Below are positions 15,701-23,450 of a stretch of 23,505 nt of DNA, in pieces. A program made the position numbers and the translations under genes. Every line of letters begins with the position of its first letter. Positions within the stretch are counted from its first letter, which is position 1. Origin of the DNA: an uncultured Blautia sp. (GTDB lineage: Bacteria; Bacillota; Clostridia; Lachnospirales; Lachnospiraceae); the NCBI GenBank assembly GCA_900542045.1, contig UQMI01000051.1, positions 1 to 23,505 of the forward strand, written 5' to 3'. The notes under the pieces are model-generated. The model made no database searches, was not told where the DNA came from, and was given only the letters and a program-made list of their open reading frames with translations.

Positions 15701-17275
15701 TCCATCGAAGACCTGGCGCAGCTGATCTATGATCTGAAAAATGCCAACAAATACGCCCGCATTTCTGTGAAGCTGGTATCAGAGGCAGGGGTAGGCACGG
15801 TAGCTGCCGGTGTTGCCAAAGCCGGCGCCCAGGTGATCCTGATCTCCGGTTATGACGGCGGTACAGGAGCGGCGCCGAGAAGCTCCATTCATCATGCGGG
15901 ATTGCCCTGGGAGCTGGGACTGGCGGAAACCCATCAGACATTGCTGAAAAACGGTCTGCGAAGCCGGGTGATGATTGAGACAGACGGCAAGCTGATGAGC
16001 GGAAGAGATGTGGCTATTGCAGCTCTGCTGGGAGCCGAAGAATATGGATTTGCCACAGCGCCTCTGGTGACTATGGGATGTGTCATGATGCGTGTCTGCA
16101 ATCTGGATACCTGTCCGGTGGGTGTGGCTACCCAGAATCCGGAACTGCGGAAGCGTTTCCGGGGAAAACCGGAGTATGTGGTAAATTTCATGCGGTTTAT
16201 CGCTCAGGAGCTGAGAGAATATATGGCGAAGCTGGGGATGCATACCGTTGATGAAATGGTGGGGCGCAGTGATCTTCTGAAGAAAAAAGACTTTCCGGCA
16301 GGAAGCAGAGAGAGTCAGATTGATTTGAGCGCGATTTTGGAAAATCCCTATGTCGGCGGTGAAGAGAAAGTAACTTTTGATCCGGCCAGGGTATATAATT
16401 TTGAACTGGAAAAGACTCTGGATGAAAGAGTTCTTCTGAAGAAATTGGGCACTGCGCTGACAAAAGGTGAGAAAAAGACGATCCAGGTGGAAGTGGGAAA
16501 TACAGACAGAGCCTTTGGTACGATCCTGGGAGCCCAGATCACCAGAGAGCATAAGAACGGACTGCCGGAAGATACTCTGGTGGTGGAATGTACCGGTGCA
16601 GGCGGGCAGAGTTTTGGAGCTTTCATTCCAAGAGGTCTGACACTGACCTTATGCGGAGACAGCAACGATTACTTCGGCAAGGGCCTGTCCGGCGGCAAGC
16701 TGGTGGTATATCCGCCAAAGAAAGCAGCCTATAAAGCCAATGAGAACATTATTATCGGAAATGTGGCTCTTTATGGAGCGACCAGCGGCAAGGCGTTTAT
16801 CAATGGTGTGGCCGGCGAGCGGTTCTGCGTGCGTAATTCCGGTGCCTGTGCCGTTGTGGAAGGCGTAGGTGAACATGGCTGTGAATATATGACCGGCGGC
16901 CGTGTGGTGGTACTTGGCAAAACTGGAAAGAACTTTGCGGCAGGCATGAGCGGCGGTATCGCCTATGTGCTGGATGAAGACAGTACCCTGTATAAAAATA
17001 TCAATAAAGAAATGATCTCCATTGAGAAGGTGGATAATAAATACGATGAGAAAGAGCTGCGGGATATGATCGAAGAGCATGTGGCGGCTACCGGTTCGGA
17101 AAAGGGACGGCAGGTACTGGAGCATTTCCGGGAATATCTGCCCAGGTTTAAGAAGATCATTCCCAATGATTATAAGAAAATGATGCTTCTGAGCGCCCAG
17201 CTGGAGGAAAAGGGTTTGAGCAGCGAGCAGGCTCAGATTGAAGCTTTCTATGAGAGCATTGGAGCAAAGAAATAG
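12731..17275 (+). CDS. gltB: Glutamate synthase large subunit
   Basis: The large subunit takes ammonia from glutamine and uses it to turn 2-oxoglutarate into glutamate. The 1514-residue length is standard. The N-terminal Ntn-type glutaminase begins at Cys20 in DNCGIGAV after a 19-residue propeptide and extends to about residue 420. The FMN synthase domain holds the [3Fe-4S] cysteines Cys1117, Cys1123 and Cys1128 (C-x5-C-x4-C), and the C-terminal beta-helix carries repeated glycine-rich turns such as GATSGKAFINGVAGERF. AAGGAAG precedes ATG 12731. It is followed after 14 bases by the small subunit, and together with glnN across the divergent promoter region it completes the GS-GOGAT nitrogen cycle. 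Confidence 0.98.
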   Translation: MRAVQQEPGLYRQEFEHDNCGIGAVVNIKGKKTHTTVENALKIVENLEHRAGKDAEGKTGDGVGILMQISHRFFSKTCRKLGFELGNEREYGVGMLFFPQDELKRNQAKKMLEIILEKEGLPLLGWREVPTYPEVLGQKARECMPHIMQVFIQKPEEVEKGLEFDRKLYIARREFEQSNENTYVVSMSSRTIVYKGMFLVGQLRTFFGDLQNPDYESALAVVHSRFSTNTNPSWERAHPNRFIVHNGEINTIRGNADKMLAREETMEAECLKEDLHKILPVVNAQGSDSAMLDNTLEFLVMSGMELPLAVMITIPEPWSNNQTLSQEKRDFYQYYATMMEPWDGPASIVFSDGDVVGAVLDRNGLRPSRYYITSDGELILASEVGVLGIPAEKVVLKERLHPGKMLLVDTVQGKVINDEELKQSYASRQPYGEWLDSQLVELKNLKIPNVRVEEFSREKLARQQKAFGYTYEEYRTSIRNMALNGSEGIGAMGIDTPLPVLSHEHQPLFHYFKQLFAQVTNPPIDAIREKIVTSTTIYVGRDGNLLEECPENCQVLKINNPILTNTDMLKIKNMKVDGFKVEVVPITYYKSTKLERAIDRLFVDVDKAYRDGANILVLSDRGVDENHMPIPSLLAVSAVHQHLVKTKKQTALSLILESGEPREVHHFATLLGYGACAINPYLVQDTIKELIDDKMLDKDYYAAVNDYTNAVLSGIVKIASKMGISTIQSYQGSQIFEAIGISKEVIDKYFTNTVSRVGGITIEDIGKDVDARHSEAFDPLGLGTDLTLDSVGRHKMRSQGEEHRYNPQTIHLLQESTKQGNYEMFKEYTKLVDREQSGYLRSLMDFDYPEQGIPIDEVESVDSIVQRFKTGAMSYGSISQEAHETLAIAMNQLHGKSNTGEGGESEERMDSAGSSRDRCSAIKQVASGRFGVTSRYLVSSKEIQIKMAQGAKPGEGGHLPAKKVYPWIAKTRHSTPGVSLISPPPHHDIYSIEDLAQLIYDLKNANKYARISVKLVSEAGVGTVAAGVAKAGAQVILISGYDGGTGAAPRSSIHHAGLPWELGLAETHQTLLKNGLRSRVMIETDGKLMSGRDVAIAALLGAEEYGFATAPLVTMGCVMMRVCNLDTCPVGVATQNPELRKRFRGKPEYVVNFMRFIAQELREYMAKLGMHTVDEMVGRSDLLKKKDFPAGSRESQIDLSAILENPYVGGEEKVTFDPARVYNFELEKTLDERVLLKKLGTALTKGEKKTIQVEVGNTDRAFGTILGAQITREHKNGLPEDTLVVECTGAGGQSFGAFIPRGLTLTLCGDSNDYFGKGLSGGKLVVYPPKKAAYKANENIIIGNVALYGATSGKAFINGVAGERFCVRNSGACAVVEGVGEHGCEYMTGGRVVVLGKTGKNFAAGMSGGIAYVLDEDSTLYKNINKEMISIEKVDNKYDEKELRDMIEEHVAATGSEKGRQVLEHFREYLPRFKKIIPNDYKKMMLLSAQLEEKGLSSEQAQIEAFYESIGAKK

Positions 17276-17289
17276 GAGGATTGTGAATC

Positions 17290-18774
17290 ATGGGAAAACC
17301 AACAGGATTTATAGAATATGAAAGGGAAACGGCCCGTGTGGAAGATCCAAAAACCAGAATCAAACACTTCCATGAGTTCCGTACTCCTTTATCGAGGGAA
17401 AAACAGCAGAAACAGGGAGCACGCTGCATGGCCTGCGGCGTTCCCTTCTGCCAGTCCGGTATGATGCTGGGCGGGATGGCTTCCGGCTGTCCATTGCATA
17501 ATCTGGTGCCGGAGACCAATGATCTGGTATACTGGGGCAACTGGAAACAGGCCTATCTGCGGCTGAGCAAGACCCATTGTTTTCCGGAGTTTACTTCCCG
17601 GGTCTGCCCGGCGCTGTGTGAAGCGGCCTGTACCTGTAACCTGGACGGAGAACCGGTGGCCACCAAGGAAAATGAGAGAGCGATCATTGAGACGGCTTTT
17701 GCGGAGGGCTGGGTCAAGGCGGAACCGCCCAAAGTGCGCACCGGGAAGAAGATTGCTGTTGTGGGCAGCGGTCCTTCTGGTCTGGCGGCAGCCATGCAGC
17801 TGAACAAACGGGGCCACCAGGTGACGGTATATGAGAGAAGCGACCGGATCGGCGGGCTGCTGCGCTATGGCATTCCCAATATGAAGCTGGAAAAAAGCGT
17901 TATTGACCGGAGACTGGCTCTGATGGAAGAAGAAGGCGTGATTTTCAAGACCAACGTAAATGTGGGCGTGGATGTGAAAGCCAGCGAACTGCTGAAGGAA
18001 TATGACCGGGTGATCCTGGCCTGCGGCGCATCCAATCCCAGAGATATCCAGGTGCCGGGCCGGGAAGCGAAAGGAATCTATTTCGCGGTGGATTTTCTGA
18101 AGTCTGTGACTAAGAGCCTGCTGGATTCGGATTTCAAAGACCAGGCGTATATTTCCGCTAAAGGCAAGAATGTTATTGTCATCGGCGGCGGCGATACGGG
18201 AAATGACTGTGTGGGAACAGCCATCCGTCTGGGAGCAAAATCTGTGACCCAGCTGGAAATGATGCCGAAAGCACCGGATACCAGAGCAGAGAATAATCCC
18301 TGGCCCCAGTGGCCCAGAGTCTGCAAGACCGATTACGGCCAGGAAGAAGCCATTGCAGTTTTTGGCCATGATCCCCGGATCTATCAGACCACTGTAACGG
18401 AATTCATTCCCAACAAAAAGGGAGAAGTCTGCCAGGCGAAGCTGGTGAAGCTGGAAAGCAAAAGAGATGAGAAAACCGGCCGGATGATGATGGTTCCGGT
18501 GGAAGGCACGGAAACCGTAGTGGAGGCGGATCTTGTGCTGATAGCTGCCGGTTTCCTGGGAACCCAGAAGTACATTGCCGATGCCTTTGGCGTAGAATTA
18601 AATGCCAGGACGAATGTGGCTACGGAGCCGGAGCAGTATCAGACCTCGGTTGCGAAAGTCTTTACCGCAGGAGATATGCACCGTGGGCAGTCTCTGGTGG
18701 TATGGGCCATCCGGGAAGGGCGGGAAGCTGCCCGGGCAGTGGATGAATCCCTGATGGGATATACGAATTTATGA
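17290..18774 (+). CDS. gltD: Glutamate synthase small subunit
   Basis: The small subunit passes electrons from NAD(P)H through FAD and Fe-S centres to the large subunit. The 494-residue protein has an N-terminal cysteine-rich ferredoxin-like domain (Cys46, 49, 54, 67, 106, 110, 114 and 116). An FAD-binding dinucleotide fold follows with GSGPSG at 159-164, and a second fold for the nicotinamide nucleotide has GGGDTG at 299-304. A third glycine motif, FTAGDMHRGQSLVVWAI, near the end closes the FAD site. ATAGGAGG overlaps the gltB stop region and serves ATG 17290. The operon ends at a strong hairpin 17 bases after the stop codon. Confidence 0.98.
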   Translation: MGKPTGFIEYERETARVEDPKTRIKHFHEFRTPLSREKQQKQGARCMACGVPFCQSGMMLGGMASGCPLHNLVPETNDLVYWGNWKQAYLRLSKTHCFPEFTSRVCPALCEAACTCNLDGEPVATKENERAIIETAFAEGWVKAEPPKVRTGKKIAVVGSGPSGLAAAMQLNKRGHQVTVYERSDRIGGLLRYGIPNMKLEKSVIDRRLALMEEEGVIFKTNVNVGVDVKASELLKEYDRVILACGASNPRDIQVPGREAKGIYFAVDFLKSVTKSLLDSDFKDQAYISAKGKNVIVIGGGDTGNDCVGTAIRLGAKSVTQLEMMPKAPDTRAENNPWPQWPRVCKTDYGQEEAIAVFGHDPRIYQTTVTEFIPNKKGEVCQAKLVKLESKRDEKTGRMMMVPVEGTETVVEADLVLIAAGFLGTQKYIADAFGVELNARTNVATEPEQYQTSVAKVFTAGDMHRGQSLVVWAIREGREAARAVDESLMGYTNL

Positions 18775-18790
18775 TCATAAAAATGTCCGT

Positions 18791-18829
18791 ATGGGGCAGA
18801 CGGAAAAGATACCGTCTGCCCCATTTTTT
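18791..18829 (+). terminator. Terminator of the pyrG-gltB-gltD unit
   Basis: ATGGGGCAGACGG (18791-18803) and CCGTCTGCCCCAT (18812-18824) form a perfect 13-pair stem around eight bases, followed by five more T. It separates the glutamate operon from the corrinoid operon. Confidence 0.92.
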
Positions 18830-18837
18830 GCACTTCG

Positions 18838-18866
18838 TTGACAAATAAAAAGGATTATGGTTTACT
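18838..18866 (+). promoter_or_regulatory. Promoter of the corrinoid uptake operon
   Basis: TTGACA (18838-18843) is followed after 17 bases by TTTACT (18861-18866), a moderate -10 box. The start would be near 18873 and the leader about 78 bases. Confidence 0.6.
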
Positions 18867-18882
18867 TAAAATTAAATGATCA

Positions 18883-18916
18883 GGGCTGCTGCAGAAACCA
18901 AAAAATGCGGCAGCCC
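18883..18916 (+). promoter_or_regulatory. Leader hairpin before btuF
   Basis: GGGCTGC (18883-18889) pairs with GCAGCCC (18910-18916) around a 20-base loop. No T run follows, so it is not a terminator. The leader is too short for a cobalamin riboswitch and lacks its conserved core; the hairpin's role is unknown. Confidence 0.45.
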
Positions 18917-18950
18917 ATCTCAAAGGAAAACAGGCAGAAGGAGTAGAAAA

Positions 18951-19985
18951 ATGAAGAAAAAAACAATAAGCGTTATGCTGACTCTCATGCTTTCGGCTGC
19001 GGCGGTGTTTGCGGCAGGCTGCGGCGGAAATGCAGAAGAAACAGATCATACACAGGAAGAAAGTACAGAGGGGTTTCAGGCCGAAGGCACAGAAGACGCA
19101 GAGGACAGTGTTTCGGAGGGCCAAAGTGACCGTACAGATGGAGGAGAGACGCAGTACCCCCTTACTGTGACCGATGATCTGGGCAACAGCGTGACCATTG
19201 AGAAAGAGCCTCAGCGGGTAATTTCTCTTTCACCGGCCAATACGGAGACGCTTTTTGCTCTGGGGGCCGATGAAAAAATCGTGGGCAGGACAGATTACTG
19301 CACTTATCCGGAGGAAGCAGCAGAGGTGGATTCCATTGGAAGTTATACTTCCCCCAATACAGAACTGATCATTTCTCTGTCTCCGGATGTGATTTTTGCA
19401 TCGGATTACATTGATGATGCCGTGCGGGAACAGGTGGAGAACGCAGGAGCAAAAGTTATCGTATTTACAGCAAATGATCTGGAAAGTGTGGAGCAGGATA
19501 TTCTGACGGCCGGTCAGGTGCTCAATCAGAATCAGGAGGCTGCGGATCTTGTGAACGGCATGGAATCGGACATGGAAGAGATACAGGGAATCCTGGCGGC
19601 AAAGACAGAGGCAAAATCGGCGTTTATCGATCTGGGAGATTATTACAGCGCCGGTCCCGGATCTCTTTTGGGAAGTGTGCTGGATGACATTGGCGTGGAA
19701 AATGTGGTGGCCGATACGGGAGAGGCCTGGCCCCAGGTTTCTGTGGAAAAGATTATTGAGAGTGATCCGGATGTGTATATTTCCCTGTTCACCGCGCCGG
19801 AGGAGTTAAAACAGGTAGCCGGCCTCTCTTCTCTGGATTGTATTCAGAATGATCAGATTATCTACTATGACGGCCTGTCTCCGGAAGCGGACCTGATCCA
19901 GAGAGCCGGCCCCAGATTGGTGGAAGGAATGCGGCTTCTGGCAGAGCAGATCTATCCGGAACTGTTTTCTCAGACTGAGGAATGA
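18951..19985 (+). CDS. btuF: Corrinoid-binding lipoprotein, BtuF-like
   Basis: This is the extracytoplasmic substrate-binding lipoprotein of an ABC importer. The 344-residue protein starts MKKKTISVML, has a hydrophobic signal and a lipobox AAGC with lipid-accepting Cys24, then a flexible acidic linker (about residues 27-68). The binding fold (about 70-340) shows RVISLSPANTETLFALGA and GSYTSPNTELIISLSPDVI, typical of the BtuF/FecB (PF01497) group. The first could serve B12 or iron chelates; corrinoid specificity is inferred from cbiZ in the same operon. AAGGAG supports ATG 18951, while the longer frame from 18876 would hide the signal peptide. The permease starts three bases after its stop. 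Confidence 0.87.
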   Translation: MKKKTISVMLTLMLSAAAVFAAGCGGNAEETDHTQEESTEGFQAEGTEDAEDSVSEGQSDRTDGGETQYPLTVTDDLGNSVTIEKEPQRVISLSPANTETLFALGADEKIVGRTDYCTYPEEAAEVDSIGSYTSPNTELIISLSPDVIFASDYIDDAVREQVENAGAKVIVFTANDLESVEQDILTAGQVLNQNQEAADLVNGMESDMEEIQGILAAKTEAKSAFIDLGDYYSAGPGSLLGSVLDDIGVENVVADTGEAWPQVSVEKIIESDPDVYISLFTAPEELKQVAGLSSLDCIQNDQIIYYDGLSPEADLIQRAGPRLVEGMRLLAEQIYPELFSQTEE

Positions 19986-19988
19986 TAT

Positions 19989-21023
19989 ATGAAAGAAAAG
20001 GGAAAAAAAGGAATCCTGATCCTGGCAATCCTTGGCTGTATCCTCTGCATTTATGTATGCACGATCCTGGGAGCAGCTTCGGTATCCCTGGATCAGATCA
20101 ATCGTATCCTGCTCCATGAAATTTTCCGCCTTCCGGTGAGCATGGAAGGGATTTCAGAAGGGAGCATCGCTATTATCCGGGATGTGCGGCTGCCCAGAGT
20201 TCTGCTGGGTTTTCTGACCGGGGCATCCCTGGCGGTGTGCGGTGCCTGCTACCAGGGAATTTTCAAAAATCCCATGGCTGACCCCTATATCCTGGGAATT
20301 TCTTCCGGGGCAGCGCTGGGAGCAGCCGTAGGGATTGTCCTGCATTTTTCCGGAGGGATCCTGGGACTTTCCGGCAATACATTTCTGGCATTTATCGGAG
20401 CACTCCTGACAGTATTTCTGGTATATACGATCTCCAGAGTGGGAAAAAGAGTGCCGGTGGCAAGTCTGCTGCTGTCGGGAATCGCCGTGAATCAGAGCCT
20501 GTCAGCCTTTATGTCCTTATTGATGCTGTTTAACCAGCAGAGCATGGAGCAGATCATGTTCTGGACCATGGGAAGCCTCAATGGAAAAGGCTGGAACCAG
20601 ATCCTGGTGATTCTTCCTTATGTGACTGTGGGAGTAATCCTGCTTCTGACTTCCGCCAGGGAACTGGATCTGATGCTGATGGGAGAGGATACGGCGGTGC
20701 AGCTGGGGGTAAATGTGGAATTTGTAAAGAAGAAGATCCTGGTGGTGTCCAGTATTGTGACGGCAGCAGTGGTTTCTGCCACGGGAATTATTGGCTTTGT
20801 GGGGCTTCTGGTGCCCCATGTGGTACGCCTTTTTACCGGGCCAAAACATCGGGTGCTGATGCCGGTTTCTCTTTTGTTTGGAGGAACCTTCCTGATTCTC
20901 TGTGATACCTTCGCCAGAAGTATCATTACCCAGGAGATTCCCGTGGGTATTGTGACAGCAGCCTGCGGCGGTCCCTTTTTTCTGTATCTGCTGTGGAAAT
21001 CCAGGAGAGGAGGAACTGCGTAA
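19989..21023 (+). CDS. btuC: Corrinoid ABC transporter permease, BtuC-like
   Basis: This 344-residue membrane protein belongs to the BtuC/FecCD permease family and would form the channel of the importer as a homodimer. It has about nine or ten hydrophobic segments. The family signatures are clear: RLPRVLLGFLTGASLAVCGA, then KNPMADPYILGISSGAALGA, and GIIGFVGLLVPHVVR, which includes the coupling region to the ATPase. It begins three bases after btuF and its TAA stop overlaps the next ATG as TAATG, so translation is probably coupled. Iron-siderophore permeases look the same; the operon context points to corrinoids. Confidence 0.9.
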   Translation: MKEKGKKGILILAILGCILCIYVCTILGAASVSLDQINRILLHEIFRLPVSMEGISEGSIAIIRDVRLPRVLLGFLTGASLAVCGACYQGIFKNPMADPYILGISSGAALGAAVGIVLHFSGGILGLSGNTFLAFIGALLTVFLVYTISRVGKRVPVASLLLSGIAVNQSLSAFMSLLMLFNQQSMEQIMFWTMGSLNGKGWNQILVILPYVTVGVILLLTSARELDLMLMGEDTAVQLGVNVEFVKKKILVVSSIVTAAVVSATGIIGFVGLLVPHVVRLFTGPKHRVLMPVSLLFGGTFLILCDTFARSIITQEIPVGIVTAACGGPFFLYLLWKSRRGGTA

Positions 21024-22309
21024 TGGAAGAAGTAATGCTGGATATCCGGGATGTCCATGCCGGTTATGGAGCGAAAGATGTGCTGCAGGGCGTTTCTCTT
21101 TCTCTTTGCCGGGGAGAGTTTGCTGCGCTGATCGGTATCAACGGTGCGGGAAAATCCACGCTTCTGAAATGCATTTCCGGACTTTTGCCGGTGCAATCCG
21201 GAGAAATTGTGATCTGCGGCAGGAATACACAGGATATGAAGGCAAAGGAGCGTGCCCGGATGGTTGCGGTGGTTCCCCAGTCGTATTCGGTGGAATATGC
21301 TTTTACCGTGGAGGAAGTGGTGGCAATGGGGCGATATCCGTACCAGCGCTTCGGAAAAAGAGAGACCCCGGAGGATATACAGGCGGTGCGTCAGGCCATG
21401 GAAGTGACCAATACGCTGGAATTTCGGGAGCGTCTTTACAATGAATTAAGCGGAGGAGAGAAGCAGCGGGTGATCCTGGCCCGTGCCCTGGCCCAGGAAC
21501 CGGAAATTATTTTACTGGATGAGCCCACATCGGCATTAGACATCCGTCACCAGACAGAGGTGATGGAACTGATCACCAGATTGAACCGGGAACAGAAAAT
21601 GACAGTTCTGGCCGTGCTCCATGATGTGAATATGGCGGCACGGTACTGTGCAAGAATGATCCTGCTGCAGGAAGGAAAAAATGCGGCGGATGGTGTGCCT
21701 TCGGCGGTGGTCACCAGAAAAAACATGGAAAAACTTTATCAGATGAAACTTTTTATCCGGAAGAATCCGCTGTTTCATAAACCGGAGATCATTCCGGTCC
21801 GGGTTCTGCGGGAGAAGCAGACAGATTACCCGGGCCATATTCATGTAATCTGCGGCGGAGACGGCGCTGTGAAGATTCTGGAAGAGCTGGATGACCGGGG
21901 ATATGAGCTGACTGCCGGCGTGGTCAATGAGGGAAGTGACGACTGTGACGTTTGCCGTTCCCTGGGGATACCTCATGTGGAGATTCCGCCGTTTACCCCT
22001 GTGACAAGAGAAGCCCAGGAGAAGAATCTGGAGCTGATGAAAGATGCAGAGATCATACTGGTATCGGATATACCCTTCGGGGAGGACAATCTGGGCAATC
22101 TGGACGGTCTGGAGAATATGAAGGGGAAACTGTTTTTCCACAGAAATGCCCTGAGCGAGGATTATACCGGAGGAAAGCTGGTAGAGCGTCTGAAAAGCCT
22201 TGGCGCTCAGAAAAAGATTGTTTATTTTGGGGATCATGATGAGTTCCTGCGGCGGATCGAAGAACTGTTTCCGCGGGAAGAAAAGGAGGAATCCAGAGAT
22301 GCTGATTGA
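21023..22309 (+). CDS. btuD: Corrinoid ABC transporter ATPase with C-terminal extension
   Basis: The ATPase half powers the importer. Residues 1-240 form a complete ABC domain: Walker A GINGAGKST (38-46), the Q-loop near PQSYS (85-89), signature LSGGE (142-146), Walker B IILLDEP (162-168) and switch His200. Family members usually end near residue 250-260, but this one continues to 428. The extension (about 245-428) looks like a separate Rossmann-like alpha/beta domain: HIHVICGGDGAVKILEELDD at its start, Cys308-x2-Cys311 and ILVSDIPFGEDNLGNL, ending in a charged tail. I cannot name this domain; a regulatory or ligand-sensing role is only inference. The chosen start, 21023, has AGGAGGAA upstream and overlaps the btuC stop. 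Confidence 0.9.
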   Translation: MEEVMLDIRDVHAGYGAKDVLQGVSLSLCRGEFAALIGINGAGKSTLLKCISGLLPVQSGEIVICGRNTQDMKAKERARMVAVVPQSYSVEYAFTVEEVVAMGRYPYQRFGKRETPEDIQAVRQAMEVTNTLEFRERLYNELSGGEKQRVILARALAQEPEIILLDEPTSALDIRHQTEVMELITRLNREQKMTVLAVLHDVNMAARYCARMILLQEGKNAADGVPSAVVTRKNMEKLYQMKLFIRKNPLFHKPEIIPVRVLREKQTDYPGHIHVICGGDGAVKILEELDDRGYELTAGVVNEGSDDCDVCRSLGIPHVEIPPFTPVTREAQEKNLELMKDAEIILVSDIPFGEDNLGNLDGLENMKGKLFFHRNALSEDYTGGKLVERLKSLGAQKKIVYFGDHDEFLRRIEELFPREEKEESRDAD

Positions 22310-23432
22310 TACACTCCCGATAAAGGATCCTGTACACAAATACCAGAAGTGTATTGTAGTACTGTTTACGGGAAAGAGACGGGTTCTGAGCACCTGTCAG
22401 TTAAACGGCGGTTATCAGGAGGGGCTGACTGCTGTTTTTAATAACGATATCAAGCCGGGAGAAGGGATGGAATGCCGGCTTCTGGCACCGACTTATGAGG
22501 AGCATCTGAAGCTGACGGCAGAGAGTCTGGGTCTGGATCCCTGTACATCGGCCGGGATGTCCACTGCGGCAAATATGGATCATGCGGCGATCCGGACAGA
22601 ACGCTGCGGCGCTCTGGCTGTGACCGCTGTGGTGACAGGAGGGATCGATGTCAACGGCGGCCGGGTAGGAGATCCGGCTTCCTGGGATGAACTGGAGGAT
22701 GCATCTGTTCCGGTAAAAGCCGGGACCATTAATATCATGTTATTCATGAACACCGATCTGACTCCCGGAGCACTGGCCAGAGCCATGGTGACCTGCACAG
22801 AAGCCAAGACAGCAGTCTTGCAGGAGCTTCTGGCGCCCAGCCGGTATTCCATGGGGATTGCCACCGGTTCCGGTACAGACAGTACCATTGTGGTCTGCAA
22901 CGCCGAATCGGAAATCTGCCTGACGGATGCAGGCAAACACAGCAAACTGGGAGAACTGGTCGGCAGAGCGGTCAAAGCTGCAGTCAGGGAAGCCCTGTAC
23001 CGGGAGACCGGACTTTCGCCGGAAAGCCAGCATCATGTGATGAAGCGGTTAGACCGTTTTGGTATTACGGAGGAAACGTTGTGGGAAGAATTCCGTAAGA
23101 AGATACCGGGGACTGGCCGGGCGGATTTCTCTGAACGGCTCTATCAGATCGGAAGAGACGGAGAGATGGTGGCAGCAGTTTCTCTCTATGTTCATCTGCT
23201 GGATCAGCTCCTGTGGGGAATGCTTTCTGCCGGGGAGGCTCATGAAATGGGCCGGAAGCTTCTGGTGATGATGGGAGCAGCGACAGAATCCCGGACGGAG
23301 CCGGAAGCCCAGGATATGGTTACGCAGATGATCCGGGAGCTGAAGGAGGCTTTGAATGACCTGGCAGCCAGTTGGAAAATACGGACAGAGCCGGATTTGC
23401 AGGCGGATTGCTTCCGATCTCCGCAAAACTGA
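22299..23432 (+). CDS. cbiZ: Adenosylcobinamide amidohydrolase CbiZ with C-terminal extension
   Basis: CbiZ cuts the amide bond between the corrin ring and its aminopropanol arm, giving adenosylcobyric acid that re-enters cobamide assembly. This allows salvage of cobinamide and remodelling of foreign cobamides. The first 235 residues or so carry the family's features: STCQLNGGY (31-39), SAGMSTAANMDH (84-95), VVTGGIDVNGGRVGDP (111-126) and GTINIMLFMNTDLTPGALARA (142-162). Residues 240-377 are an extra, mostly helical part that I do not recognise. AAAAGGAGG precedes ATG 22299, which lies 11 bases inside the end of btuD, so the two are translationally coupled. The gene ends 18 bases before the right terminal repeat, so any following gene is outside the window. 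Confidence 0.92.
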   Translation: MLIDTLPIKDPVHKYQKCIVVLFTGKRRVLSTCQLNGGYQEGLTAVFNNDIKPGEGMECRLLAPTYEEHLKLTAESLGLDPCTSAGMSTAANMDHAAIRTERCGALAVTAVVTGGIDVNGGRVGDPASWDELEDASVPVKAGTINIMLFMNTDLTPGALARAMVTCTEAKTAVLQELLAPSRYSMGIATGSGTDSTIVVCNAESEICLTDAGKHSKLGELVGRAVKAAVREALYRETGLSPESQHHVMKRLDRFGITEETLWEEFRKKIPGTGRADFSERLYQIGRDGEMVAAVSLYVHLLDQLLWGMLSAGEAHEMGRKLLVMMGAATESRTEPEAQDMVTQMIRELKEALNDLAASWKIRTEPDLQADCFRSPQN

Positions 23433-23450
23433 CTGGTTACGCAGATCTTT

